Assembly (NCBI GenBank): GCA_022315425.1
Contig: JAIUPT010000042.1
Span: forward strand, 186,001 to 250,000
Direction of reading: 5' to 3'
DNA length: 64,000 nt
Source of the DNA: Pseudevernia furfuracea
Taxonomy: Eukaryota; Ascomycota; Lecanoromycetes; Lecanorales; Parmeliaceae
Shown: in pieces, positions 21,070-31,266 of the stretch
Numbering within the stretch: the stretch's first letter is position 1
Layout: the number at the start of each line of letters is the position of its first letter
Translations under genes and position numbers: made by a program
Notes under the pieces: generated by a model
The model's database searches: none
The model's input: the letters and a program-made list of their open reading frames with translations, nothing else
Told to the model about the DNA's origin: nothing

Positions 21070-23462
21070 ATGAACGATGAGAACACCCCCGGGCGCCAGA
21101 GAAAGCAGCTGCTTCGTATTTGCGATAGCTGTCGGACCTCTAAAACATGATGTATCCCCGCTACCGGTGCAGATGCAGATGAGAGGTGTCCAAGGTATTT
21201 CCATAGATATTGTCGCGCCAGATGTTACCTAACCTGTATATAGGTGTGCTCGTCTCGGTAAACAGTGCGCCTTCTAGGAAATGCGAGTAAGGTCAAAGAA
21301 AGGCAAGCCAAGTCGAGCGTAAGCAATACTTCACCTGCAGAAGCGCGGGGTGTTATCCGCGCATAGCACTAAAGTAGACTATAAAGGATATCACTATGGC
21401 TTCTTTGCAGCAACAGCGGCTATTCTTTGTCTGAATTCTGAGCACGAGATGGAGCCATAGCATTTGGTCGAAATGACTGATAGTGGACCACTCTCAGTCG
21501 TGCGAAGGATGACATCGTTGCCTCTTTCCAAGAGCATCTCGATACCGGTTCATGCTCTTTGCTAAACGTTGAAAAATGACCCATACGAGAGCCAGAGGTC
21601 ATAGCTTTTCTTCCCCCTGAATGACTTTTTTTTTTGCCTTGATTGCGGATTTGCTGACACATCCTATCCTGGGGATTTAGACGATTCTCAGAGGTAGAGA
21701 AAAAGATTGATAATGTCTATTCTCTGCTTCAGAGAGGCTTAATGGAGCCAATAAACCCGGCATCGCAAGCCCCGGAGCAGACATGTGTCCTCCATCAACC
21801 GGTCGAATCCTCGCCGATAGACTCAGGTTTAGGATGTGGATACTCAGTCGACTTTATTCCATTTTCTCAAGGCGATGAACCATCCAGTACGTGCATCCGA
21901 AGCGACAGTCTCTTAGTTGATACTGCAAATTGAGCCGTAGGATGCTCCTATTCCCAAAATCCGTCACATAATTCGCGTTTGTGCCCTGAAGCAGTGCTGA
22001 TTCCAAATTTTGCATAGGTCCAGCAGATGTCATCCAGAGAGGGATGATCGCCGTTCAGGATGCCGAAGAGCTCATTCAAACCTTCCAAAGGGACTATGCA
22101 AGCTTTCGTTTCGTGCTACTACCAAATCTTACTATGGTTTCACTTCGACGTGAAAGGCCTTTTCTACTACTGTCCGTCCTGATAATTGCTTCCCGGAAGC
22201 AGTTCAAGTTGCAGCAGTCTCTCGAACGGGAGTTTCGAGAAGTCCTCAGGTAAGAAGATTTTCGAGTAGTGAGCCATTTTGAGGGGCGGCAAGGGTTTTC
22301 CCCATCGCTGTGCTCTCCAGGCTTGTTTGGGTACTCTTTGTGTGATAAGAAAGAGAAGCTGACCCGGAGATGTCTGTTAGCACCAAGGTGATAATCGAGG
22401 GAGCCAAAGACCTGGACCTGCTTCAGGGGTTGTTGATATATCTAGCTTGGTACCATTCGCACTTCAAGCTACAGAGTGGACAGATCAACATGATTGTCCA
22501 AATAGCCGCAGCCATAGCCATTGAGTTGGATCTCAGAATACCTACACAGTCTGCCGCAGAAGCGAAGAGAGCGTTTGTGGGAATTTATTATCTGTCATCT
22601 TGCCTTTCCATGGTAAACAGAAGGCCCGTTACAATGAAGCACAACGATCGGATTGGGGAGTGTTGCCAGTCATTAGCCAGAGGAAGTGAGACGCCATCAG
22701 ATACTCAACTCATCCATTTCGTCGAATTGCAAAGCCTCGCCGAGGAAATTGCACTTGTCTTTGGTAACGACTCAATGAACGATGAAAGGCCATGGATTGG
22801 ATCGGAACGAGCGGACCTATTGATCAGGGTTTTGAAGCCTCGATTGCAATACTTCCGGGAGTTGTTCCCAGAAGAAGGGATCTGTTTACCATCAATTCTG
22901 TTAGCGTACGACAGTACCTGTGTTCATCTGTACCAAGTGTCCCTACACGTATCCCCAGACAAGATGCCATCGACAAGTTCAGACCCGGAACTACCCAAAC
23001 ATTTCGGCGCCCGAATGAATCTCCTGATCGGTTGTCTTGAGGCTACCAAATCCTTTCTAGACAGATATCTCCAGCTATCTCCAGCCATCTCCAGCCATAA
23101 TCGAGCACCACTCAATGTTTGAGAAAATTCAAGTCGCCCACGCCGGTCTCATCCCAATCAAGCTCGCGTTCTGCACAACTCCAGGTCCTGAACCATTTCC
23201 CTTACGGCAAGCATGTAACGTGCCGTATTACTTGGATGCTTTGGATGCACATGTTGGCAGCATCAGTGTCACATCGGCGCAAGCAGACCATCAGGACTCT
23301 ATTCACAAGTTCAAAGTGGTCACGACTGTTTTCTCAGAGATGAAGCCATCCGATTTGAAAGAACCGTAACAGCTGGCGGAGATTGCGAAAGATGAGGTGC
23401 ATCTGATGAGTTTTGACAATGCAAGTATGGATTTTCTGTTCGTTGAAGGGAGTAAATTCTAG
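21070..23462 (+). pseudogene. Zn2Cys6 transcription factor, broken
   Basis: ATG 21070 starts 'RQRKQLLRICDSCRTSKT', then TGA at 21148-21150 interrupts the zinc cluster just before its third cysteine. After 'DERCPR', a 49-bp intron (21195-21243) leads to 'CARLGKQCAF', followed by TAG at 21275-21277. The stretch 21300-21740 is too degenerate to read. From about 22044 the middle-homology region is well kept: 'MIAVQDAEELIQTFQRDYAS', 'LQGLLIYLAWYHSHFKLQSG', 'GIYYLSSCLSMVNRRPVTMK'. A 10-bp triplication at 23066-23095 shifts the frame before 'MFEKIQVAHAGLIPIKLAF', and TAA at 23367-23369 precedes a still readable C-terminus ending at 23462. Intact members are nuclear, DNA-binding regulators of nearby metabolic genes; the adjacent broken monooxygenase is the likely former target. 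Confidence 0.85.
23066..23095 (+). repeat. 10-bp triplication causing a frameshift in the Zn2Cys6 gene
   Basis: Three tandem copies, two TATCTCCAGC and one CATCTCCAGC. Losing one copy would restore the frame between the upstream and downstream parts of the regulator's middle-homology region. Confidence 0.85.
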
Positions 23463-23884
23463 GAGTGCGCTTGATATTCTGGACCTCCAACGAGCGAGTT
23501 GAAGGCTCTGAATCAGGTTATAGAGTAGAGTAAACTCTACTGCTTTTCGCGGTCACCTTCCAAACTAAGTCCATGATAATTGTTATGTACTGTACTCGCG
23601 TAATATCTGGTCTGTAGAGGTCCACTACCTGTGTACGAGTACACACTATTTAGTAGGGCCATTGGTTAATTGGAGGCTCTCGACGACGACACGTCATGAC
23701 GCCTACTTTATAGCGCGCTAGTCTGTTGTTAGGGTTGGTTCCCGCAGCTCTGTGCGCGCCGTCAACACTGGCTTGACTGGTGACACCACCATAAATGCAT
23801 CATTGATTGCGGCTTCATGATCTCATCGAGTATCCTTGTGACTTGTGAAAGTGCATATCATGCAGATTCGCCACTAAAAATGAG
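23463..23884. other. Intergenic, no supported gene
   Basis: Upstream region of the serine-rich coiled-coil gene. Nothing else recognised. Confidence 0.5.
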
Positions 23885-26407
23885 ATGGTCTACTCCCCAC
23901 AAAGCTATCCCGCCACCCCTTCACGACATGGCGCAGCAGCGATGAACTCGGAGAAACAGAATGGCATCGTCAACCGCCGACCCATCGCAAACACCACAAC
24001 ACAATCACCCAAGTGGGCAGGAAGTGGCAATCTTATAGCAAGGGCTGCAGCATCTCCGGCCATCAAAGGGCCCTCTAGCCGTGCGGATGGATTAGTCGCC
24101 GAGACCCGACAGTTGCCCGAAGATGTCGCAACACCAGTCAAGGCTTTCTTGAGCTCCAACATCACACCTCGCTCAGGCTCGAGAAAGGCCAGAGTCGAAA
24201 GCGCGTCATCAACGCCGAATGGAACCCCAAATAGGGCCCCCAGCAATTCGAGACCGGTCTCCTCCATCGAAAGGCGTGAAGAACTACCAGAGGATGCGCG
24301 GGCTACAAGTGGACTGGGACTAAGGATTTCGACTTCTGGGCGGAAATCAAGAGCGTCAAGTGTCATCAGTGATGGGCTGGGGTCCTCCATCTCGTCCAGG
24401 CCGCCTTTGATGGAGCGAAAAGATTCAGGAACGAGGACGAACAGCCCAGAGAGCTCGCCAATGTTTGTGTATGCGAACGACGTCAAAGCGAGTATGCAAC
24501 CAAAGTCTACAATGGGCAGACCACTGTCAAAAGGGCAAATGTCAGGATACGGGCAGTCCAAAGACGGGAATATCTCAAATGGAAGGAATTCATCTATGAG
24601 CAACAGCCCTACCCTTGACGACCAAAAGCCCACGTATTTTTACGCCAATGATTCCCCCAATGACTCGAAACCTCCCCCTCGGCTTTCTAACCCTGTCTCC
24701 TCCCACAGGCCACCACTTCAGACCATCTATAGCGCATACACCGCCTCGAGCCCTCCAAGGGCGGCTTCGCCACTCAAAGAGGAATTTCTGCCCCGTAAGT
24801 CTTCTGTCAACAAGCCTTCGCCTCGACGCCACACTCGATTGGTCTCCAACGGTGGCACTGAGATCAAGCCACCAGAGACAACTGCTGGGTTTACTGATAT
24901 TGCGCGGAGAGCTAGCACCAATTCGCCGAGACAATCACCCAAACAAGCTCGTGTCAGTTCCCATTCAAGGTCCTCGAGCGTTCAGTCAGCTGGGCCAAGT
25001 CCGCGTCGAAGATCTAGCATAGCTCTCTCCAACACGAGTCCAATAGCAGCTGAACGGTCTAGAACCACTTCCATGGTCGTATCGAATGGCGCACTACCGC
25101 ACAGTGTGAATCCTCCAGCTGCCACGCAAGAACTCCCTTCCACTCAGCTCACGGCGCAATCGCAGAGCCCAACAAGACCCTCAGCTGTTGGCCAGAGTAA
25201 GATTGACCAGATGAACGAGCTAGCTGCCAACGCTCGTCGCGAACGAAAAGTCCTCGATCTTGAAATTAGCAACTCATCCCTCTTGGCTATCAACCGCACC
25301 CTTGAGCGCCAAATGCGCAAGCAGAACGCAGAGCTGCGTCGTTACCGTCGACTCAGCCGTTCTGGACGCTTTTCAGTGGCGCCTACGTCACGGTCCGTGT
25401 CTGGGAAGATGTCTCTAATGTCCGACAGCGCTGAGGATTCAAACGACGAGACCTCGCCCTTAGACTCCGACAACGAGGAAAATGACCATGAAGATATCTT
25501 GTCCGGCGTTTCTTCCCCCTCTGCCGCCAGCTCGCGCCCTTCTTCCCCCACCTCTCGAGCAGGCCGCGCTCGCTTCCAAGATCCCAAACGCCCCGAACTT
25601 GACCTCGCCGCCCACCGCGTCCTCCTCCTCGACGGCCAAAAGCTCAACCAGTCCATAAAACGCTGTCTCGCGCAGACCGAATCCCTCATAACCTCCGGCA
25701 AAACAGCGCTCGAATACCAAGCCCGAGCTCCAACACCTGAAAATCTCGGTGCTCGAGTTCTCACGCCCGATGACAATGAAGAATCGACATTCGGACAAGG
25801 TCAGGGGTTGTTAAGTCCGAGTCCATGGACCGGCGACAATCCATTCGAGCGAAGTTTAGGGAGTATAGGATGCCTAGATGGTGGATTACAGACGCCTGAT
25901 TATTCGAAGTGGGGGTCTTCCACGGAGGTGCAAACGCCGTTTGCAGAGATTGGCGACCTCATGGAGTCAGATGAGCTCGACGGCGCTACAGCAATGGACA
26001 TCTTGGACGTGTCGGAGAAGAATGAAGATTATGGCGTCGACGCAGCTGCACCAGACCTCTTTGAAGGAGATGGAAATCTCGACGGCAAGTCCAACCTCGG
26101 TGAACGCCGTAGCGAGAGCGATATTTCCCTCGACGGCGTAGACGACAGCCTTGACAGCTCGTCCCTTGAAGACGACCCTCACCCGCAGGACTCGCCACCA
26201 CCAGAGGCCCCACCTCTGCAACCGCCCTCGGAAGGAAAAGACTTTTCTCGTCCATCGAGTCCATCCAGAATAGTGAACGCCATGAGACCACCCGACACCA
26301 AGTCTGACATGGCTGGAAACGTCCCTGGGAATAGGGGTAGCATGCAAAATCTCGGGCATTATCTGCAGGCGTTCTCGATCTTTGGAGCGGGGCAGTCGCA
26401 GGCTTGA
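23885..26407 (+). CDS. Large serine/proline-rich coiled-coil protein of unknown function (840 aa, no intron)
   Basis: A single open frame of 840 codons from ATG 23885. Residues 1-430 are low-complexity and Ser/Pro/Arg-rich with many S/T-P sites ('NSPRQSPKQARVSSHSRSSS'), probably disordered and heavily phosphorylated. Around residues 437-490 lies the one region that looks conserved: a charged helix with coiled-coil character, 'MNELAANARRERKVLDLEIS' then 'RTLERQMRKQNAELRRYRRL'. A second helical patch 'LDLAAHRVLLLDGQKLNQSI' near residue 570 is followed by an acidic, disordered tail. I do not recognise a named family; a scaffold or cytoskeleton/cell-cycle adaptor is possible but not shown. Codon use and length leave no doubt that it is a gene. 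Confidence 0.85.
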   Translation: MVYSPQSYPATPSRHGAAAMNSEKQNGIVNRRPIANTTTQSPKWAGSGNLIARAAASPAIKGPSSRADGLVAETRQLPEDVATPVKAFLSSNITPRSGSRKARVESASSTPNGTPNRAPSNSRPVSSIERREELPEDARATSGLGLRISTSGRKSRASSVISDGLGSSISSRPPLMERKDSGTRTNSPESSPMFVYANDVKASMQPKSTMGRPLSKGQMSGYGQSKDGNISNGRNSSMSNSPTLDDQKPTYFYANDSPNDSKPPPRLSNPVSSHRPPLQTIYSAYTASSPPRAASPLKEEFLPRKSSVNKPSPRRHTRLVSNGGTEIKPPETTAGFTDIARRASTNSPRQSPKQARVSSHSRSSSVQSAGPSPRRRSSIALSNTSPIAAERSRTTSMVVSNGALPHSVNPPAATQELPSTQLTAQSQSPTRPSAVGQSKIDQMNELAANARRERKVLDLEISNSSLLAINRTLERQMRKQNAELRRYRRLSRSGRFSVAPTSRSVSGKMSLMSDSAEDSNDETSPLDSDNEENDHEDILSGVSSPSAASSRPSSPTSRAGRARFQDPKRPELDLAAHRVLLLDGQKLNQSIKRCLAQTESLITSGKTALEYQARAPTPENLGARVLTPDDNEESTFGQGQGLLSPSPWTGDNPFERSLGSIGCLDGGLQTPDYSKWGSSTEVQTPFAEIGDLMESDELDGATAMDILDVSEKNEDYGVDAAAPDLFEGDGNLDGKSNLGERRSESDISLDGVDDSLDSSSLEDDPHPQDSPPPEAPPLQPPSEGKDFSRPSSPSRIVNAMRPPDTKSDMAGNVPGNRGSMQNLGHYLQAFSIFGAGQSQA

Positions 26408-26761
26408 GAGAAGAGTGGGTATGGGTGAATAGGCAGATATGGGGCAGGGGGAAGAGTTGCATGGTGATGGTGTTTCAGAGGATTGACGGTGCTGCGTTTG
26501 CTTTGGAGATACCCTTTTGATGTTATGTTATGTACTTAAGGTGTTCTAGCTACCGCTACTCTTCACTCCCAGAGATGAGATACCCTTTCGATGTACTCTA
26601 CTTTTTCACCACCGCTGATATGCTGTTATCGGCTTCGTTTCTAAACTTCAGCCTCGTGGAAGGGTCATCAACCCAGAACCAATTGTGACTGGAGACATAA
26701 CATCTCCTTGGAACACATCAAAAGGCGCAGATAACCACGCCACCACAATGGTCGTGGCCCA
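26408..26761. other. Convergent intergenic region
   Basis: Between two 3' ends. No gene supported. Confidence 0.6.
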
Positions 26762-27560
26762 TCACGGATTGATCGAACAAGTACAGTAAACCCCTTTATC
26801 CCCACGATTCGCAGTACTTGGGCACCCCTCGCCTTGGGTCGAGATCTGACAGCGAGGGTTCGGCTGCGACAGCTCAAAGGGAATGTTGAAAAACTGGTTG
26901 GCATACCACACATGCAGCCCGTCACAAGTTCTCGCCTTCGCAAGCGTTACCTGGTAGAACACTGAGACCGTAGGTTAAATTGAAAAAGGCGGGCTCGTAG
27001 TAGGTTGTATTGGCTGGATAATCTACGCAGCTGATTGGCGCTTCTCATTCGAGAGTCGGATCATCAGGTGGTCCTCGGGTGCCGTGGACGCTGTAGCTGT
27101 CGCCATTCTGAAGGAACACAGCGACCTATAAAATAAGATTCACGTCAGTACGAGCTTTCGCGCGGTAAAGTAGGCACTACGAAGACAGCTTCTGGGCTGA
27201 AAACCCGGCGGCGACGGGTAGCGGAGCGACTCACGGCCATTATTTTGTTGTCCCATGAAAACTGCTGATTAGCAATCGTGTCCCATGGCGCGAGTAAGAG
27301 TCCGAAATCTCCAACGGCAATGGTGCCATAGGGGCCGTCGTATGTATCAGCACGCTCAGCCAGACGGGCGGATTCGTCATCTAGGAAGCTCATTCAGGAA
27401 GAGAGAAACTGAATGCAAGAGGTTGCTTGCAAGTCTGAGATTTTGACGGACTTGTGCTTGCGCGAATGGAGACATCGACGGTGCTTGGAGGGATTCCCAG
27501 GCCGTTGGCTCCCACGCATAGAAGACCTACTAGGGCGAGCGAAATGGTGAAGATACCCAT
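26762..27560 (-). pseudogene. Small secreted cysteine-containing protein, probably broken
   Basis: Exon 1 (27452-27560) encodes a clear signal peptide, 'MGIFTISLALVGLLCVGANG'. A 71-bp intron leads to exon 2 (27235-27380), 'DESARLAERADTYDGPYG' and 'LLLAPWDTIANQQFSWDNK'. A 109-bp intron leads to exon 3 with 'VAVFLQNGDSYSVHGTRGPP', which hits TGA at 27045-27047. The same frame carries on 'EAPISCVDYPANTTYYEPAF', then shifts near 26960 to 'YQVTLAKARTCDGLHVWYAN' and a Cys-rich end '...GDKGVYCTCSINP'. Either the gene is truncated at 111 aa or it is a pseudogene of a roughly 200-residue secreted protein. No family recognised; an extracellular role is inferred only from the signal peptide. Confidence 0.55.
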
Positions 27561-28478
27561 GGTCGAGTTTTTCCGAGGTTCATCAAAAGGGCCTTGTCAG
27601 CGGGTATTTGGGTGAAGGAAGGGATTGATTATTATGGGCTAGATTCTCGTAGAACATGAGCAGTAGTGACCGGACGCGGAGGCATTCTTTATCTATGGAG
27701 TGGTAGAAAGTTCTAACTAAAGGTACTTGGGAAAACTCGGATATATCCAACACGAGCATTCAGAGGTGCCACTAGTACGATTATACGAGCATCGAGGGGT
27801 TTTCCAACAACAGCCAGGAATTTGGCACTCCAAATCTGCCCCACCTGAAACCCGGACACTCAACGAGATGATTGCGATGATTGCGTTTATGGCACTCAGC
27901 CTGCCATTTGGGCCCTGTGGAAGTGTCACCTTTCTCACAGTTTTGACGAACCGATCAAATATTGGAGACCGGCCTCTGCTCGGAGTTATTACAGGATGCT
28001 GGTACGGAAGCAGATTCTCACGAACCGTATTCTCTGGACGTATAAAAGATATCGAAACAAGAACTACAACTTCGAGGTCTTTGTGAAGTTAGGGGGTGAA
28101 TCACCACAGCTGCTGAAGGTTCGAAAGGGCCCAAAATGTCTGATGGAGGATCTCGACGAGGAGGTCTACGATTTACGATGTGGAGTATGCGAGAGAGCCT
28201 GACGACACGGACGGTCTCAATGAGATAACTCAGAACGAGCTGAGCGATGTTAGTGATGTGGATGAGTTGGCTAGGCCAGAGACTCAGGGCGTCTTAGCGA
28301 TTAGATAGACTGATTTTTCTTTGTTTCTTTCTTGGTTTCTGGGTGTATAAGGCAGTCTTGAGTTTTGGATGGGTCGGCCTCTGGTACTGCCTACCCAAAA
28401 AAGGGCTTTACGCTATCGAGGCTGCCCCGAAAAGTATTAGGGCGTGAGCGACTTATGCATTAGCTAGCGTCTCCGATC
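27561..28478. other. Intergenic with weak ORFs
   Basis: Two plus-strand frames at 27996-28202 and about 28160-28308 together look mildly coding: 'RKQILTNRILWTYKRYRNKN', then 'EYAREPDDTDGLNEITQNEL' ending 'DELARPETQGVLAIR'. They are in different frames with no clear splice, so they may be a remnant. No family recognised. Confidence 0.3.
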
Positions 28479-30145
28479 TCATTTTCCCTCATACGAACTT
28501 GACGAACAAGCAAAAGACCCTCCTACAGTGCCGGCCTTGTAGCTCTCTAGAATGTCCTCTATACTTGCATACGTGCCACAAACCAGCACGCAGATACCAA
28601 TACAAAATACCAGAGCGTTCGTAATGGAGAGGCCGATGTTCTTTGCGTTGGCATTCCATTTGCCCTCCTTAATCATGGTGAACCAGAAGAGGGCTGGGAA
28701 GTAGAATGTGAAGCCGCTGATGAACAAACTCGAAATAATGCCAAGGAGGGCGTTGAAGAACGGAATAGCCTCTGCAATCACCCAGGAAGTTATCGTGAGT
28801 CCAGCTATAAGCAACAACCAGATAGCCCAACCCTTTCTCGTGTTAACGTAGCGAAGCTCCGAATTGGGGAAAACGCGGCCCATGATGTATTTGCCGACAA
28901 CTGTGGTGTTGATGGCCCCAGAGATAAAGATCACGGGAAGCGCGATCCCGAAAGCGACGCGTGATACCACTTCCGAGCCGGAGAGTATAGCTGGGCTGCT
29001 AACGTTGCTGCCAACGAAGGAGTAGATGATAGCTCCAGTAAGGGTATAGATGAATATTTCGATCAAACCAAGCGCCCAGATGGATTTGACATAGTCCGCT
29101 GGTGTATGCATTTCTGCCATGAAACTATATTGACAAACAGCGAAGGAGTAGGCAAAGATTATGTTGGTCGTTGAGAGGAAGACTGTTGCGAAAGATATAT
29201 CGGCCGGCGGCCAGGCAGACCTGGATTATAATTTCCGCGTCAGCATTGCCTGTTAAACGATGATTATTGAGCCTTGGGCCATGAGTGGAAACTCCCAGGA
29301 CATGTCTCAAGACTCAAGACTTGGCCCAAAAGAAGGAAAACGGACTCCGAAAATACGTACCAAGGAACAGCGGACAGACCTCCTGGGCCCTTCGAAGCCT
29401 CCACACCAGTAGCGACCATGGTGATGAAGATAGCCAAAACGATGGAGACGAAATCGACGTAACCTAGGATTGCGAACTCGTGGAAGGTGGGAGGAAGCGC
29501 GAGGCAATAGAGCAGAATAGCAGATATAATGCCCCAAATCAAGGCGCACAGACTAGGCTTGTCGACAATGCGGATCCAAGCGATGGTGCCGGTAAGAACG
29601 TGCGAGCCCGTAATAAGCACCAGAAAGAGCACAAACATCACGCTCGTAAGTTCGTAGCCAAATCGGCCCCACATCAGGCCCACGGCATCGGCGTAGTGCT
29701 GAATATGCGGATGCTTCAACCTGACTTGGCCGACAATATAGCTGGTGTAGATGGCAATGAGTCCGATGCCCACAGTCATGATAACACCAGCCACCATGCC
29801 TAAGCTGGCGAAGGCGCTCGGCATGCTGAGGGAGCCCAAAGCAATCGCTTCGACAATGAGACAAATCTGAATAGGTTGATTGGAAGGTTAGCAAGTGCTT
29901 GTTAACAGCCAGCGCAACGCCCAATGTGGTGGCGATATAGAAGGCAAGTGGCGGTGACCTACCGTCAGCCTCTTCCATCCCAGCTGGTTGTGCTTGACCT
30001 GCCCTTGTGCGATGGATACACGCCGCCTGCTTGCCCGTTCATCGAGTTCTTCCTCTTGAAACTTCTCCTTGTCCGGCTGCCATCCAGTCGCCTGAGCGTC
30101 TGAGTAAGGAGCATAGGCGGAAGGATCCTTTACATCAACCGACAT
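28479..30145 (-). CDS. Amino-acid transporter of the AAAP (Aa_trans) family, MTR-like (three exons, 476 aa)
   Basis: Model: complement(join(28479..29220, 29361..29866, 29963..30145)); introns of 140 and 96 bp. After a charged ~60-residue cytosolic N-terminus come about eleven hydrophobic segments. The first is 'IALGSLSMPSAFASLGMVAG', the usual family start, followed by 'WGRFGYELTSVMFVLFLVLI' and 'TTNIIFAYSFAVCQYSFMAE'. The family comprises proton-coupled amino-acid permeases; in Neurospora the related MTR protein takes up neutral and aromatic amino acids at the plasma membrane. Substrate here is inferred from family only. The 140-bp intron is longer than most in the window. Confidence 0.9.
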
Positions 30146-31266
30146 GGTGAGAGGTTGCGATTGAGTGATGAGAATAATATGACTTGCTATAATCAGCAGA
30201 TATGGAGAGGGGAGGAGTACAAAGGACGGCGGGGACAGAGAATGAGCACAGGCAGGGAGACCTTAAGTACTCAACACAGTGGGCTCACGTCAGTAAATGT
30301 CAGCAAAGCTTATCTAATAGTTCTCAGTCAAGGCAGAATGGATGGATTGATTGATTGCTCTAGAAGTCTCTGGGACCCTGTACTATATACCGTGATAAAC
30401 TGATAAGTGTTTCAGGAATACAACATAAAGGAAGTATGGCATCACCAGAAAGCGTTGCAAGCCAATAGTATGGGCGATTGATGGCAGAAGATAAGAATAT
30501 TAATGTACCGTAAGGTATTTAAGGAAGCGTCTTTGCCACCAGATTGTGAATTAGTTATGTGGAATAAGGACCTACCTCATATTTATTATTTAATTCCAGG
30601 GAATTGAAGTTCTTTTAAGTGTCAATACATACTACAGTACTAGTGACGACGTTGGACGGCATTATGCTAGATATAAGGCCCGAGGGGGCACTTTCCGGGG
30701 CATTTTTCTAGGCCGCTTTTCGAGGCTACTTTTCCACTACCAGTGGAACAGTTGGTTTCTAGTGGTTGGTGGTGCAGTTTGGGTTCTGACGGTTGGTAGT
30801 TGGTGCGGTTTGGATATCAGTTGACATTTATATACGGGCACAATCTTGACAACTAGAAACGAAGACGATAGCACGTTGTAGGGTGCCTCTGGATGTTATA
30901 CGGCCATGGACAATTGAAACCGGAAAGTAAGACTTTTCACTCTAGTTTTAATCTGCATACCGGCATGTGCACCTAAAGACAGAATACCGCAGTGATCACC
31001 GCATAAAAGTATTGGTTGACAATTTAACGTCCCCTGATTCTATTACTTCCACCTACTCAATCTATCCTTTCGGGTCGGAATTTATTGCATGTTCATTCTG
31101 GGAAGACTGATCTCCATCTGACTGCCTCCTCATCTGTGTCATCGTTTGGGTTGTCGTCGATTCCCGCTCGCTGGCCACAAGATTCGCAGCGCAGCTTCAC
31201 CTAATATAACCATCGGTGTATTTCAAAATCATCAGTGACGTGGCGTTGCTCAGGGAGAACCATTGT
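30146..31266. other. Intergenic, no supported gene
   Basis: Contains a GGTTGG/GGTTTGG-rich stretch at about 30750-30820 made of short, diverged direct repeats. No ORF of note. Confidence 0.45.
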
